Part shown: positions 9,179 to 17,451 of the stretch, one piece after another
Layout: the number at the start of each line of letters is the position of its first letter
Numbering within the stretch: the stretch's first letter is position 1
Source of the DNA: [Borrelia] tanukii
Lineage (GTDB): Bacteria > Spirochaetota > Spirochaetia > Borreliales > Borreliaceae
Assembly (NCBI RefSeq): GCF_030436345.1
Contig: NZ_CP124038.1
Coordinates: 62,001-126,000, forward strand
Direction: 5' to 3'
Length of the DNA stretch: 64,000 nt
Position numbers and translations under genes: made by a program
Notes under the pieces: model-generated
The model's input: the letters and a program-made list of their open reading frames with translations, nothing else
Database searches by the model: none
Told to the model about the DNA's origin: nothing

Positions 9179-10569
9179 CGCTAGTAATACCGTTACTAAT
9201 ATTTACAATACAAAAAATAAATTCTCAAAGTAATATCAAGTACAACTTTTCCTATATTATTAATACAAAAACAGAAAATATTGACCTTAAAAAAGGAATT
9301 GAAAAACAATTGGACAAAGTCTACGACAAAATAACAGAACATACTGTAAACAATAATGATAAGAATATCATTGAAGATATTTACATAAATCAAGATATAA
9401 TAAAAACAGAACTTGAAATTAGTAAATTAAAAAAAGAAATGGATAAAAAAAAACTTCAAAATATAATAACCGCAAAAGAAACGCATAGCACCAAAACCAA
9501 AATTGATGAGCTTAAAAAAGATATTCAAAATATTAACAGCAAGCAAAAAAAATTTTCAGAATATTTTAACAATTTAAACAAACTAAAAGTAAAATATAAA
9601 AAAATCGAAGAACAAATAAACATCTCAAATTTAAATAAAGAATTTTTCATAAGAGAAGAATTATTTTTCATTAGCTATATTGATCTGAAAAAAATAGAAA
9701 ATTATTATTTGCTAGAAATTAGCAACATTACTCCTGAGAAAATTGAAACTGAAAAAGCAGTATTTAAAACATCATCTTCTATTAATGAAATTGCAGATAA
9801 AATAACAAAACATAGTTTCAAAGAAATATTAGGTAGAGAATTTTTAAAAATCAATATTAACGTAAAAAACAACCCAGATGCAAAAATCTATATAAATGAA
9901 AAATTTGTTTCAAAAGGAATCTATTACGATAATATTTTTGACATTTCTAAAATCCCAAACAAAGAAATTGAAATACAAATCACAAGTACAAACTTTGAAA
10001 ATTACTCTACTAAAAGAACGGTGAAAAATGCAGATTCAATAATATTAAATATTGACTTAAAAAGAACAATCTCTAAAAAAGTAGCAATTACAAGCAATGT
10101 AAAATCTAAAGTTTTTAGAAAAGGTATATTTATAGGAGAAACCCCAATTGAAATTGAAAAACCAGAAAATCAAGACATCATTTTGCTTAAATCTAGCGGA
10201 TATAAAGATAGATTTAAGTTAATAAATAAAGAAGAAGATCAAGTAGAAATAGAAATGATAAAAACCAGCAAAAATAGACTTATCAATACAAGAGATAAGT
10301 TTTATGTTAATCTGGCTGTTTTTACATTAAGCACAATAGGAACCATTTTTGCAGGAACATTGCTCAACAATGCAGAAGCACTTTATAAAATAACTGGCAA
10401 TCACTTTATAAACAAAAAATTACCAGCTGAAGATGTTTATATGGCAAAAGCAGAACAAATGACTGCAACATTCCTATTTGGAGCAGGCATTACTTTAACT
10501 ATTGGCAGTTTTATTTCATTAATAACTCATTTAGTAGAATATATTAAAGAAGCAAATCTGGGAGAATAG
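9160..10569 (+). CDS. Exported protein with coiled coil, PEGA-like domains and C-terminal membrane helices
   Basis: The 469-residue protein starts with a hydrophobic signal segment (about 5-20) ending near NSQS. A long Lys/Glu-rich, coiled-coil-like region follows (about 75-160). Next are two PEGA-like beta domains (about 225-300 and 305-360), the second recognisable from TSNVKSKVFRKGIFIGETPIEI and SSGYKDRF, which follows the family pattern of a small tight beta unit with a dGkxiGxTP core. Two hydrophobic helices lie near 390 and 440. PEGA domains occur in surface and periplasmic proteins and often bind other envelope components. Its ATG overlaps the last 19 bases of prfB, so translation is probably coupled. 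Function unknown. Confidence 0.65.
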   Translation: MEKLKLTLVIPLLIFTIQKINSQSNIKYNFSYIINTKTENIDLKKGIEKQLDKVYDKITEHTVNNNDKNIIEDIYINQDIIKTELEISKLKKEMDKKKLQNIITAKETHSTKTKIDELKKDIQNINSKQKKFSEYFNNLNKLKVKYKKIEEQINISNLNKEFFIREELFFISYIDLKKIENYYLLEISNITPEKIETEKAVFKTSSSINEIADKITKHSFKEILGREFLKININVKNNPDAKIYINEKFVSKGIYYDNIFDISKIPNKEIEIQITSTNFENYSTKRTVKNADSIILNIDLKRTISKKVAITSNVKSKVFRKGIFIGETPIEIEKPENQDIILLKSSGYKDRFKLINKEEDQVEIEMIKTSKNRLINTRDKFYVNLAVFTLSTIGTIFAGTLLNNAEALYKITGNHFINKKLPAEDVYMAKAEQMTATFLFGAGITLTIGSFISLITHLVEYIKEANLGE

Positions 10570-10602
10570 ATTTAACAATCAATATACTAGGAGAACAAAC
10601 TT

Positions 10603-11448
10603 TTGGGCATTTTAGAAAAAATAAAAAATTTATTTAAAAGTAACCAACAAGAAAACATTATTGAAAACTTAGAAGACATTCTATTAGAATCAGACATTAA
10701 TAATGAAATTGTAATAGAAATAATAAACAAATTAACAAAAGAAAAAAATAAAAACGAAAAAATTATTATTGAAAAACTAAAAGAACTTTTAAGCAATTAT
10801 ATTAACACAAAAAAATTTACTCTAGAAAACAATAAATTAAACATTTTGTTAATAGTTGGCATAAACGGAATTGGAAAAACATCAAGCATAGCAAAACTTG
10901 CAAATAAATTAAAAAATGAAGGTAAAAATATATTAATATCGGCTGCCGATACATTCAGAGCAGCCGCAATTGAACAAATGAAAATTTATGGTGAACAAAT
11001 CGGAATCAGAATAATATCTCAAAACCAAGGAAGCGATCCATCAGCTGTAATATTCGACAGCATCTCAAGCGCTAAGCTTAAAAATTACGACGCATTAATT
11101 ATTGACACAGCTGGAAGATTGCAAAATAAAGAAAATTTAATAAAAGAGCTTCAAAAAATAAACAATGTAATATTAAAGCAAATAAAAAAAACCAACATAA
11201 ATTATCAAAAAATACTTGTAATCGATTCTACTATTGGAAAAAATACAAACAGTCAAGCAGAAATTTTTAATAACGCAATAGAAATAGACGGAATAATAAT
11301 CACGAAACTTGATTCATCCTCCAGAGCAGGTGCACTAATAAATATTTCAAAAATTCTTGAAAAACCCATATACTTTACTACATTTGGAGAAAAACTAGAA
11401 GACATTAAAGAATTTGATATCAATGAATATCTTAATAAATTGCTATGA
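10603..11448 (+). CDS. ftsY: Signal-recognition-particle receptor FtsY, with divergent closing motifs
   Basis: The 281-residue protein is the NG (GTPase) module of FtsY with little or no acidic A domain. Motifs: P-loop GINGIGKT (about 86-93), the DTFRAAAIEQM insertion block, DTAGRLQ (about 167-173) and TKLD (about 234-237). It docks the SRP with the inner membrane. The start is TTG at 10603 with AGGAGA at 10589-10594, 8 bases upstream. Two normally invariant stretches are altered: DA(S/T)TGQNA reads DSTIGKNT, and the GTAKGG loop after TKLD reads SSSRAGA. Reading the first ATG instead would remove part of the N domain. Confidence 0.93.
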   Translation: MGILEKIKNLFKSNQQENIIENLEDILLESDINNEIVIEIINKLTKEKNKNEKIIIEKLKELLSNYINTKKFTLENNKLNILLIVGINGIGKTSSIAKLANKLKNEGKNILISAADTFRAAAIEQMKIYGEQIGIRIISQNQGSDPSAVIFDSISSAKLKNYDALIIDTAGRLQNKENLIKELQKINNVILKQIKKTNINYQKILVIDSTIGKNTNSQAEIFNNAIEIDGIIITKLDSSSRAGALINISKILEKPIYFTTFGEKLEDIKEFDINEYLNKLL

Positions 11449-12473
11449 AAAAAAAACAATTAATACTTCTTCTATTTATACCACAAATTATTTATGCAAA
11501 AAGCTACTTTGCATCTGATGCATTTTTCAATAAATACCAAAAATTAAACGAAAAGCCAAAAACAGGGTTTTACATTGAGTACCATTCTATTGATGATACC
11601 GAGAAACTTTACTTATATAAAGACGCTGATTTAATAAAATACAAAACAATTCAAATCATAGAAAACACAATAAAAATCACATATTATGATACAAAAGATA
11701 TAAAAAGAAAAGAAGAAGTTTACGACAATCTATATAACAAAATACAAGAAATTGAATATGACAACAAGGGAAAAATTCTTGAAACAGCAAATTACTTTTA
11801 TGAAAACGGTAACTTAATATCCAAAAATTTAAAAACAATAAACCAAAAACCAAAATCAATATACTATTCTAAAGACGAAAATGGTAAATTACTAAAAATA
11901 ACAGGATCAAATTTTCAAATTTGGAACTATGGAATTAATGGCGACATAAAATCTACATATTTTGACATCAAAAAATCAACAACAAAAGTGATAAAATATG
12001 ATGATAAAAAAAGAAATTCAAACAGTACAATAATTGTTAATAATAAAATAAAATCTAAAGAAAAAAACCAATATCTAGATGAACAAAAAACAGTAAATAC
12101 CTTTGAAGAAGAAAATACAAAAATCATATCTACCTATCAAAGAAACAATCTGATTAAAGAAGAAACATATAAAAATAATGAACTTATAAAAACAAATGAT
12201 TTTCAATACAACTCATCTGATATGATAATTTTTCAAAACACTAAAGAAAAGGATAAAGACCAATACACCAATACCAAAATTGAATACGAATATAACCAAG
12301 ACAATCAATTAAAAAGCAAAAAAATTTATGAAAACGATACAATTTATCTAAAAACCGAATATCACAATGATAATGAATATGAAGAAGAAATTTACTACAA
12401 TAAAACCCCCGCTCTTAGAATAAAACACAAAAATGGAAAAGTTATCGAAGAAAAACCAATAGGAACAAATTAA
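11445..12473 (+). CDS. Exported repeat protein, possibly MORN_2/YwqK-like beta repeats
   Basis: The protein of 342 residues has a signal peptide (MKKKQLILLLFIPQIIYA, cleavage about residue 18). The rest is a series of short beta-strand-like units of the type Y-x-N-G/D-x-L/I-x-x-x (for example YYDTKDIKRKEEVYD, YFYENGNLISKN, YEYNQDNQLKSKKIYEN). This resembles the open-ended beta repeats of the MORN_2/YwqK antitoxin-like families, but I cannot confirm the family. It overlaps ftsY by 4 bases and lies directly before the LolCDE-like genes, so a role in envelope or lipoprotein transport is a reasonable guess from position only. Confidence 0.6.
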   Translation: MKKKQLILLLFIPQIIYAKSYFASDAFFNKYQKLNEKPKTGFYIEYHSIDDTEKLYLYKDADLIKYKTIQIIENTIKITYYDTKDIKRKEEVYDNLYNKIQEIEYDNKGKILETANYFYENGNLISKNLKTINQKPKSIYYSKDENGKLLKITGSNFQIWNYGINGDIKSTYFDIKKSTTKVIKYDDKKRNSNSTIIVNNKIKSKEKNQYLDEQKTVNTFEEENTKIISTYQRNNLIKEETYKNNELIKTNDFQYNSSDMIIFQNTKEKDKDQYTNTKIEYEYNQDNQLKSKKIYENDTIYLKTEYHNDNEYEEEIYYNKTPALRIKHKNGKVIEEKPIGTN

Positions 12474-13727
12474 ATGAATATAAGAAATTTTTTGCTTAAA
12501 AAATTAATACTAGAAGAAAAAAATAGCCTAGCCCTCACAATTGTAATAATATTAAGCATCGCCTTAGGTGAAATAATAATAATCCTAACAATATCAATCA
12601 TGAATGGTTTTCAAAATGATTTTTTCCTTAGCATTACAAATGTAGAAAGTGGAAATTTAAAAATAGAAAATGAACTTACTCAAGAAGAAATTAAAGAAAT
12701 TAAAAAGATTGAAGGAATAAGACATATAAATAAAATATACGAAACACAAGGCATTGGAATTCAAAATTATTATTATCCAACCATTTTAAATATCATTGCA
12801 GTTGATATTAAAGATCTCAAAAAAGATCAAAATTTTATTTCATTTACAGGACTTGAAAAAGCTGAACTGGATCTTAAAGACAATGAGATCATTATTGGAA
12901 ATGTGCTCTCCTATAATTTCAACTTATTTGAAAATGATACCCTAGAATTAATAATCACCGATGAAATAAAAAACCTTATATCATTAGGAAATGATATAAA
13001 AAAATTTGAAATAAAATCAATTTTCAAAAGTAATTATGCAAAAATAAATGAAACTTTAATTTTCATGAATATAGACTATTTTATTAAAAATAAAATTTTA
13101 CATAATTCTAGCATTAATTACCAAGTAAAAACAAAAAATTTAAATCCAAGTAACAAATTAATTGAAAAGATCAAAGCTATTAATCCAAAATTAAAAGTAA
13201 AAACTTGGAATGAATACAATAAAGAATTCTATAAGGCATTAAAAATAGAACGAAATACAATGTTAATTATTTTAGCAAGCATTTTCATTGTTATTGCCGT
13301 TAATGCATATTATCTGCAAAAAAGAATAATAATAAATAAAAATAAAGCTATTTTAATATTATTAGCTATGGGACTTAGAATAAAAAAGATAAAGCAAATT
13401 TTTTTTATTCATTCAGTAATAATCTGCACTGTGGGAGGGCTTCTTGGATTAATACTAGGAATTTCAATTTCCCTAAATATAAATGAAATTTTAAAAATAA
13501 TTGACAATCTGGTAAACACTTTAATAAATTTTTTAAATCAAATATTACCCTTAAAAATAGATAGCATTAAAATACAAATAATAAAAAATACAATTACTCC
13601 TAAATTATTTTTAAGCGATTTAGCATTTACTTTCTGCTTTGCATGCTTTTCCACAATATATTCAAGCATGAAAGCAACAAAAAAAATTGGAAATCAAAAA
13701 AACATTGAAACTATAAATGGATCGTAA
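12474..13727 (+). CDS. LolC/E-like ABC transporter permease
   Basis: The 417-residue protein has one N-terminal helix (about 19-43), a large periplasmic domain (about 45-260) and three C-terminal helices (about 262-285, 315-345, 380-402), the FtsX/MacB-type topology of LolC and LolE. The first helix is followed by MNGFQNDF, like the M(x)GF block common in LolC. With the next two genes it forms a permease-ATPase-permease set, as in lolCDE, which extracts lipoproteins from the inner membrane. Its start follows the previous stop without a gap. Spirochaetes carry abundant lipoproteins, so this role fits, though MacB-like export cannot be excluded from sequence alone. Confidence 0.8.
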   Translation: MNIRNFLLKKLILEEKNSLALTIVIILSIALGEIIIILTISIMNGFQNDFFLSITNVESGNLKIENELTQEEIKEIKKIEGIRHINKIYETQGIGIQNYYYPTILNIIAVDIKDLKKDQNFISFTGLEKAELDLKDNEIIIGNVLSYNFNLFENDTLELIITDEIKNLISLGNDIKKFEIKSIFKSNYAKINETLIFMNIDYFIKNKILHNSSINYQVKTKNLNPSNKLIEKIKAINPKLKVKTWNEYNKEFYKALKIERNTMLIILASIFIVIAVNAYYLQKRIIINKNKAILILLAMGLRIKKIKQIFFIHSVIICTVGGLLGLILGISISLNINEILKIIDNLVNTLINFLNQILPLKIDSIKIQIIKNTITPKLFLSDLAFTFCFACFSTIYSSMKATKKIGNQKNIETINGS

Positions 13728-14409
13728 AATGGAAAATATATTAATTATAAAAAATCTTTGCAAAGCATACAAAAAAAATAAAACAAAAATTCAAGTAATA
13801 GAAAATTTAAACTTAACTGTAACAAAAGGCGAATTTATTTCAATTCAAGGAAAAAGTGGTTGTGGGAAATCAACTCTTTTTAATATGATTTCGGGAATTG
13901 ATAAAATAGATTCTGGAGAAATAATATCGTGTGGAATATCTTTGAAAAATGCAAATGAAAAAACATTAAGTTTATATAAAAACAGACAAATAGGTTTAGT
14001 ATTTCAAAACTATAATTTAATAAATGAGTTTAATGTAATTGAAAATATAATTTTACCCAAAATTATCTCGGGCCAAGAAACAAAAGAAACAATAAATAAA
14101 AAAGCTCTAGATCTAATGAAAATACTAAACATAGAAAACAGAGCAAAACATTACCCTTCAGAACTCTCAGGGGGCGAATCACAAAGGGTTGCTATTGCTA
14201 GAGCGTTAATCAATGAACCTAATATAATCTTGTGTGATGAACCTACGGGGAATTTAGACTTAAGCACAGCTAAAACTGTAGAAAATCTACTTATAAATAC
14301 AGCAAAAAATTTTAAAAAAACCTTAATACTAGTTAGTCATAACCCTCAATTTGCAAACAAAGCAGATTCAAAATATGAATTTAAAGATAGGACATTAAAA
14401 AAACTATGA
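13717..14409 (+). CDS. lolD: LolD-like ABC transporter ATPase
   Basis: This is a complete ABC ATPase: Walker A GKSGCGKST (about 45-53), Q-loop FQNYNL, signature LSGGESQRVAIARAL (from about 149), Walker B IILCDEPTGNLD (from about 169) and switch His in LVSHNP. The GESQRVAIARAL form and small size (230 residues) are typical of the LolD/MacB/FtsE subfamily that pairs with FtsX-fold permeases. The ATG at 13717 overlaps the end of the previous gene; ATG 13729, just after that stop, is an alternative start giving 226 residues. It overlaps the following permease by 4 bases. Confidence 0.88.
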   Translation: MDRKMENILIIKNLCKAYKKNKTKIQVIENLNLTVTKGEFISIQGKSGCGKSTLFNMISGIDKIDSGEIISCGISLKNANEKTLSLYKNRQIGLVFQNYNLINEFNVIENIILPKIISGQETKETINKKALDLMKILNIENRAKHYPSELSGGESQRVAIARALINEPNIILCDEPTGNLDLSTAKTVENLLINTAKNFKKTLILVSHNPQFANKADSKYEFKDRTLKKL

Positions 14410-15659
14410 TGCTTCTAAAGCTAACAGAAATTACAAAAATTGCTTACATAATTTTTAAAAATTCAACAAATAAAATAGCCTTAATAGGTTCTGGAATATC
14501 ATTAAGTTTAGTAATGATTCCATTAATTATTGTTTACTATATGTCTAGCAATATTATGACTTCTACTATTAATAAATATATTGAAAGTGAGGGATTTTCC
14601 ATACAAATAGAATACAACGACACAAACAAAACTCATTCCCTAAAAGACAGGTTAAGCTCATTTAAAAAAAAATATAATTACAAAGATTTAAATTATTTTT
14701 TTGAGAAAAGAACTTACGGAATCATTGGAAATAATAAAAAACAAGGTGTATTAATAAGAGCAATAGAAAACGAATTCATATTGGAAAACAAATCAATAAA
14801 ATTAATAAAAGGTACTAAAAATTTAAAAAAGGATTCCATACTCATTTCAAATCAAATAAAAAATAAACTTAATTTAAATCTCAATGAAAAAATTGACATT
14901 TTGATTCCAAATACAAAAAACAATAAAATAATGCCTAGAATAAAAAAGTTTAATATCTCAGGAATAATTGAAACCGGACTAAAAGATATTGATAACAATT
15001 TAGTGTTAATTTCTTTTGAAAATGAAAATTTAATGTCAAAAAAGTTTTCAAAAAGCATAATAGGACTTAAAACAAATTCCAATTCCATAAAAACCAATGA
15101 ACTCTTGAAACAGAATTTAGAAACTGAATTTCAAGAATTCCAAACAAAAACATTCTATGAACTTTACTTAAATAAATATAATAATCTAGATATAAGTAAA
15201 AAACTTTTAATATTCATTATGGCTTTAATTATAATATTTGCAAGCATCAATATATCTTCGTCCCTTTCAATGCTTATTTTTGAAAATAAAAAGAAAATTG
15301 CAATACTAAAATCAATTGGAATGAATAATTTAAACATAAAAATAATATTTCTTTTGATATCGCTCACATTAAGCACCACCTTTTGTGGGATTGGAATAAT
15401 AATTGGGAATTATTTAACACTTAAAATATCTTATTTAATAAACTTTGTTGATAATGTTTTAAACTTTTTTTTAAAAATATTTGGAGAAGAAAATTCTGAA
15501 ATATTAAACTCAGAATATTACGTATCTGAATTTCAAATAAATTTAAGCCTGAGCTTTAATTTAACACTTCTTGGCTTATATATGCTAATAACCATTTTAA
15601 CCACACTGATTCCGCTTAGCATTATCTCAAATTTAAAAGAAAAAGAAATTTTAAGATAA
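14406..15659 (+). CDS. LolC/E-like ABC transporter permease (second)
   Basis: Of 417 residues, it has the same topology as the permease upstream: an N-terminal helix (about 24-45), a periplasmic domain (about 46-262) and three helices near the C-terminus (about 265-290, 312-340, 380-402). The helix pair carries ILKSIGMNNLNIKIIF, the cytoplasmic coupling segment of FtsX-fold permeases. Its start overlaps the ATPase stop (ATGATG context), so all three genes are translated as a unit. The two permeases differ enough in sequence to suggest a LolC/LolE heterodimer. Confidence 0.8.
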   Translation: MMLLKLTEITKIAYIIFKNSTNKIALIGSGISLSLVMIPLIIVYYMSSNIMTSTINKYIESEGFSIQIEYNDTNKTHSLKDRLSSFKKKYNYKDLNYFFEKRTYGIIGNNKKQGVLIRAIENEFILENKSIKLIKGTKNLKKDSILISNQIKNKLNLNLNEKIDILIPNTKNNKIMPRIKKFNISGIIETGLKDIDNNLVLISFENENLMSKKFSKSIIGLKTNSNSIKTNELLKQNLETEFQEFQTKTFYELYLNKYNNLDISKKLLIFIMALIIIFASINISSSLSMLIFENKKKIAILKSIGMNNLNIKIIFLLISLTLSTTFCGIGIIIGNYLTLKISYLINFVDNVLNFFLKIFGEENSEILNSEYYVSEFQINLSLSFNLTLLGLYMLITILTTLIPLSIISNLKEKEILR

Positions 15660-15668
15660 TTTAAAGTG

Positions 15669-16961
15669 CTACTTAATCACAACATTATAAATTTTAATAG
15701 ATGAAAAATCCTTTTCAATTGTAGGATAAATCTCACTTGGAAAAATTGTACTAATTGTGAAGCTCTGTTTAGATTTAGATTTTAAAAAAGAATTTGCAGA
15801 AGAAATTAATTTGCGTCTCAAAGACCTAATGATTCTACCTTCCTTATCAATATAACTAATTTCAATCTCTAAATTTTTAATAACATCCTTTGAAGAATTG
15901 AAAACTTCTATCACAGTATTTGCTTTACAAATCCCAAAAGACTCTTTAAAATAACTTCCAATATATTTAAATTTTAATATAAAAGAATCTGAGTCAAGAT
16001 TTACACCAATTTTATCATCAACATTCTCAAAAAAATCAATCTCAATAATATCTAATACTATTTTTTTAGGATTAACATCAATAGCTCTTGGTATACTTGA
16101 TATAACATCAATTGGAATGTAAACATTTTTACCCCATTTTGCAGAAAAATCACTTTCTTTGTCAAAAACCTGATTAAACACAGATTTACCAAGATCATCG
16201 TAAACTGTAACTCTGTAAGAAATCTTTTTAACAGGATTCGTTGTTGAGACAATCCCCGCTTTAAGTTGATACAAATGCGCATCTTCAAACACTAAAACTT
16301 TAGCATCCTCTATTTCTATGTAATATAAGCCTTTAGAGTGTGAAATAAGATTAGCAGCTTCAACTACTAAATCCGTAGCCATAGTAATAGGGGGAAGACC
16401 CTGTAATGCAAAAGAAGGAGTAAATTTTTCTTTTAAAGCCATTTTACCGCTCCCATTTACATTAATGAAACTCTGAAAAGATCTGTAAGTGATAAAAGAA
16501 ATAAAAAATATCAAGATAGAACTCAAAGTTAATATTAATATTCTGTTCTTGGATTTTTTAAATTCATAGTAGTTGATTAAATCCAAATCGTTTCTTATTC
16601 CAAATTCTTTTGCCTGCAAACTTACATGGATCATTTTTTTTTTAGATTCTTTAGTATTTACCCTATCAGTAATCTCTTTAAAAAGAGAAAAAAATAAACT
16701 AAACATTGATTTATCGTGAAGAGAATAAAAATAGATAGATTCAAGCTCTCTAAAAGCAACATCTACCCTACCCATATCAACAAATCTTTTAACTCTTGTA
16801 TAAGATCTTTTAAAATGAAGCTCCATATTTTCAATATCATTATCAGAAATACCTGATATTTCAATAATATTTTTAATACTCTTTTTGCTTAAAATTTTAT
16901 TTCTATGCTTCTTAAGTTTTGATAAATAAATCTTAATTCTATCTTCAGATGTTTTACTCAT
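15669..16961 (-). CDS. Single-span membrane protein, unknown function
   Basis: I do not recognise this 430-residue protein. A charged cytoplasmic N-terminal region (about 1-135, helical, TPR-like in feel: VDMGRVDVAFRELESIYFY) is followed by one transmembrane helix (about 137-157, ILILTLSSILIFFISFITY). A large extracytoplasmic beta-rich domain follows (about 160-430) with two similar-looking strands sets (SYRVTVYDDLGKS and EIEISYIDKEGRI). It converges with the lolE-like gene, with only 9 bases between stops. Its start overlaps the end of the gene at 16954, so the two form an operon. Confidence 0.7.
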   Translation of the reverse strand: MSKTSEDRIKIYLSKLKKHRNKILSKKSIKNIIEISGISDNDIENMELHFKRSYTRVKRFVDMGRVDVAFRELESIYFYSLHDKSMFSLFFSLFKEITDRVNTKESKKKMIHVSLQAKEFGIRNDLDLINYYEFKKSKNRILILTLSSILIFFISFITYRSFQSFINVNGSGKMALKEKFTPSFALQGLPPITMATDLVVEAANLISHSKGLYYIEIEDAKVLVFEDAHLYQLKAGIVSTTNPVKKISYRVTVYDDLGKSVFNQVFDKESDFSAKWGKNVYIPIDVISSIPRAIDVNPKKIVLDIIEIDFFENVDDKIGVNLDSDSFILKFKYIGSYFKESFGICKANTVIEVFNSSKDVIKNLEIEISYIDKEGRIIRSLRRKLISSANSFLKSKSKQSFTISTIFPSEIYPTIEKDFSSIKIYNVVIK

Positions 16962-17274
16962 TATCTTCTAATTCATCAACTTTTTTTAAAAGCCAATAAG
17001 CAATATTTCTGGCAGTAGTCTTTGTAATAGAAATTCCTATAAAAGAGTTAATTAGTACTATTTTACCCTCTTCTCCACGTTTTAATTCTTTTGAAGCCTC
17101 TTCTAAAACACCTTCTTTGGTTTTGGTGTAAGCAATCTCTTCAGAAATCTCTGTAGATTCGAAAACAAGATCACAAAAAATCTCTCCTGTGCTAGTTACA
17201 TTCCCATAAATATTATTAACAGGAACCAATTTATAATCTTCAACTTTTTCAAACCTATAAATTACTTCTTTCAT
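16954..17274 (-). CDS. Small conserved-type cytoplasmic protein, unknown function
   Basis: The protein has 106 residues from the ATG at 17274 and begins MKEVIYRFEKVEDY. It looks like a compact alpha/beta protein ending in an acidic helix with WLLKKVDELE. The frame is open further upstream to 17310, but a good promoter (TTGGCT, 17 bases, TATACT) covers that extension, so the internal ATG is the likely start and would lie at or next to the transcript 5' end. No Shine-Dalgarno sequence is visible. The family is unknown to me; its stop overlaps the start of the membrane protein gene downstream. Confidence 0.7.
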   Translation of the reverse strand: MKEVIYRFEKVEDYKLVPVNNIYGNVTSTGEIFCDLVFESTEISEEIAYTKTKEGVLEEASKELKRGEEGKIVLINSFIGISITKTTARNIAYWLLKKVDELEDNE

Positions 17275-17281
17275 ATAAACG

Positions 17282-17310
17282 AGTATATCATAATCAAAAA
17301 ACATAGCCAA
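17282..17310 (-). promoter_or_regulatory. Promoter for the 17274-15669 operon
   Basis: On the minus strand TTGGCT (17310-17305) is followed by a 17-base spacer and TATACT (17287-17282). The -10 element ends 7 bases before the ATG at 17274, so transcription would begin at about the first base of the start codon. Confidence 0.55.
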
Positions 17311-17347
17311 TAAACAAAATTAATACAAAAAATAACTTCCAATTTAA

Positions 17348-17375
17348 AAAATAATTATTAATTAATAATTATTTT
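17348..17375. repeat. 28-bp perfect A/T palindrome
   Basis: Positions 17348-17375 form a perfect inverted repeat with no spacer, centred at 17361.5 and made only of A and T. It lies in the gap between the divergent operons starting at 17274 and 17452, just upstream of the sufS promoter region. It could be an operator or simply an A/T-rich palindrome arising by chance. Confidence 0.6.
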
Positions 17376-17383
17376 AAATTTTT

Positions 17384-17410
17384 TTGGGAAATATAAAATA
17401 ATGCTATAAT
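17384..17410 (+). promoter_or_regulatory. Possible promoter for sufS-sufU-comM
   Basis: TATAAT lies at 17405-17410, 41 bases before the sufS ATG. The nearest -35-like hexamer is TTGGGA (17384-17389) with a short 15-base spacer. The -10 is strong and the -35 weak. Confidence 0.4.
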
Positions 17411-17451
17411 GATTAAAGCTAAAAATTAATACAAAGGAACTTGTAAGGATT

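Noticed and set aside
15660..15668. Terminator between the lolE-like gene and the convergent gene
   Set aside because: Only 9 bases separate the stops, and the imperfect TTAAAGT/ACTTAA pairing is too weak.
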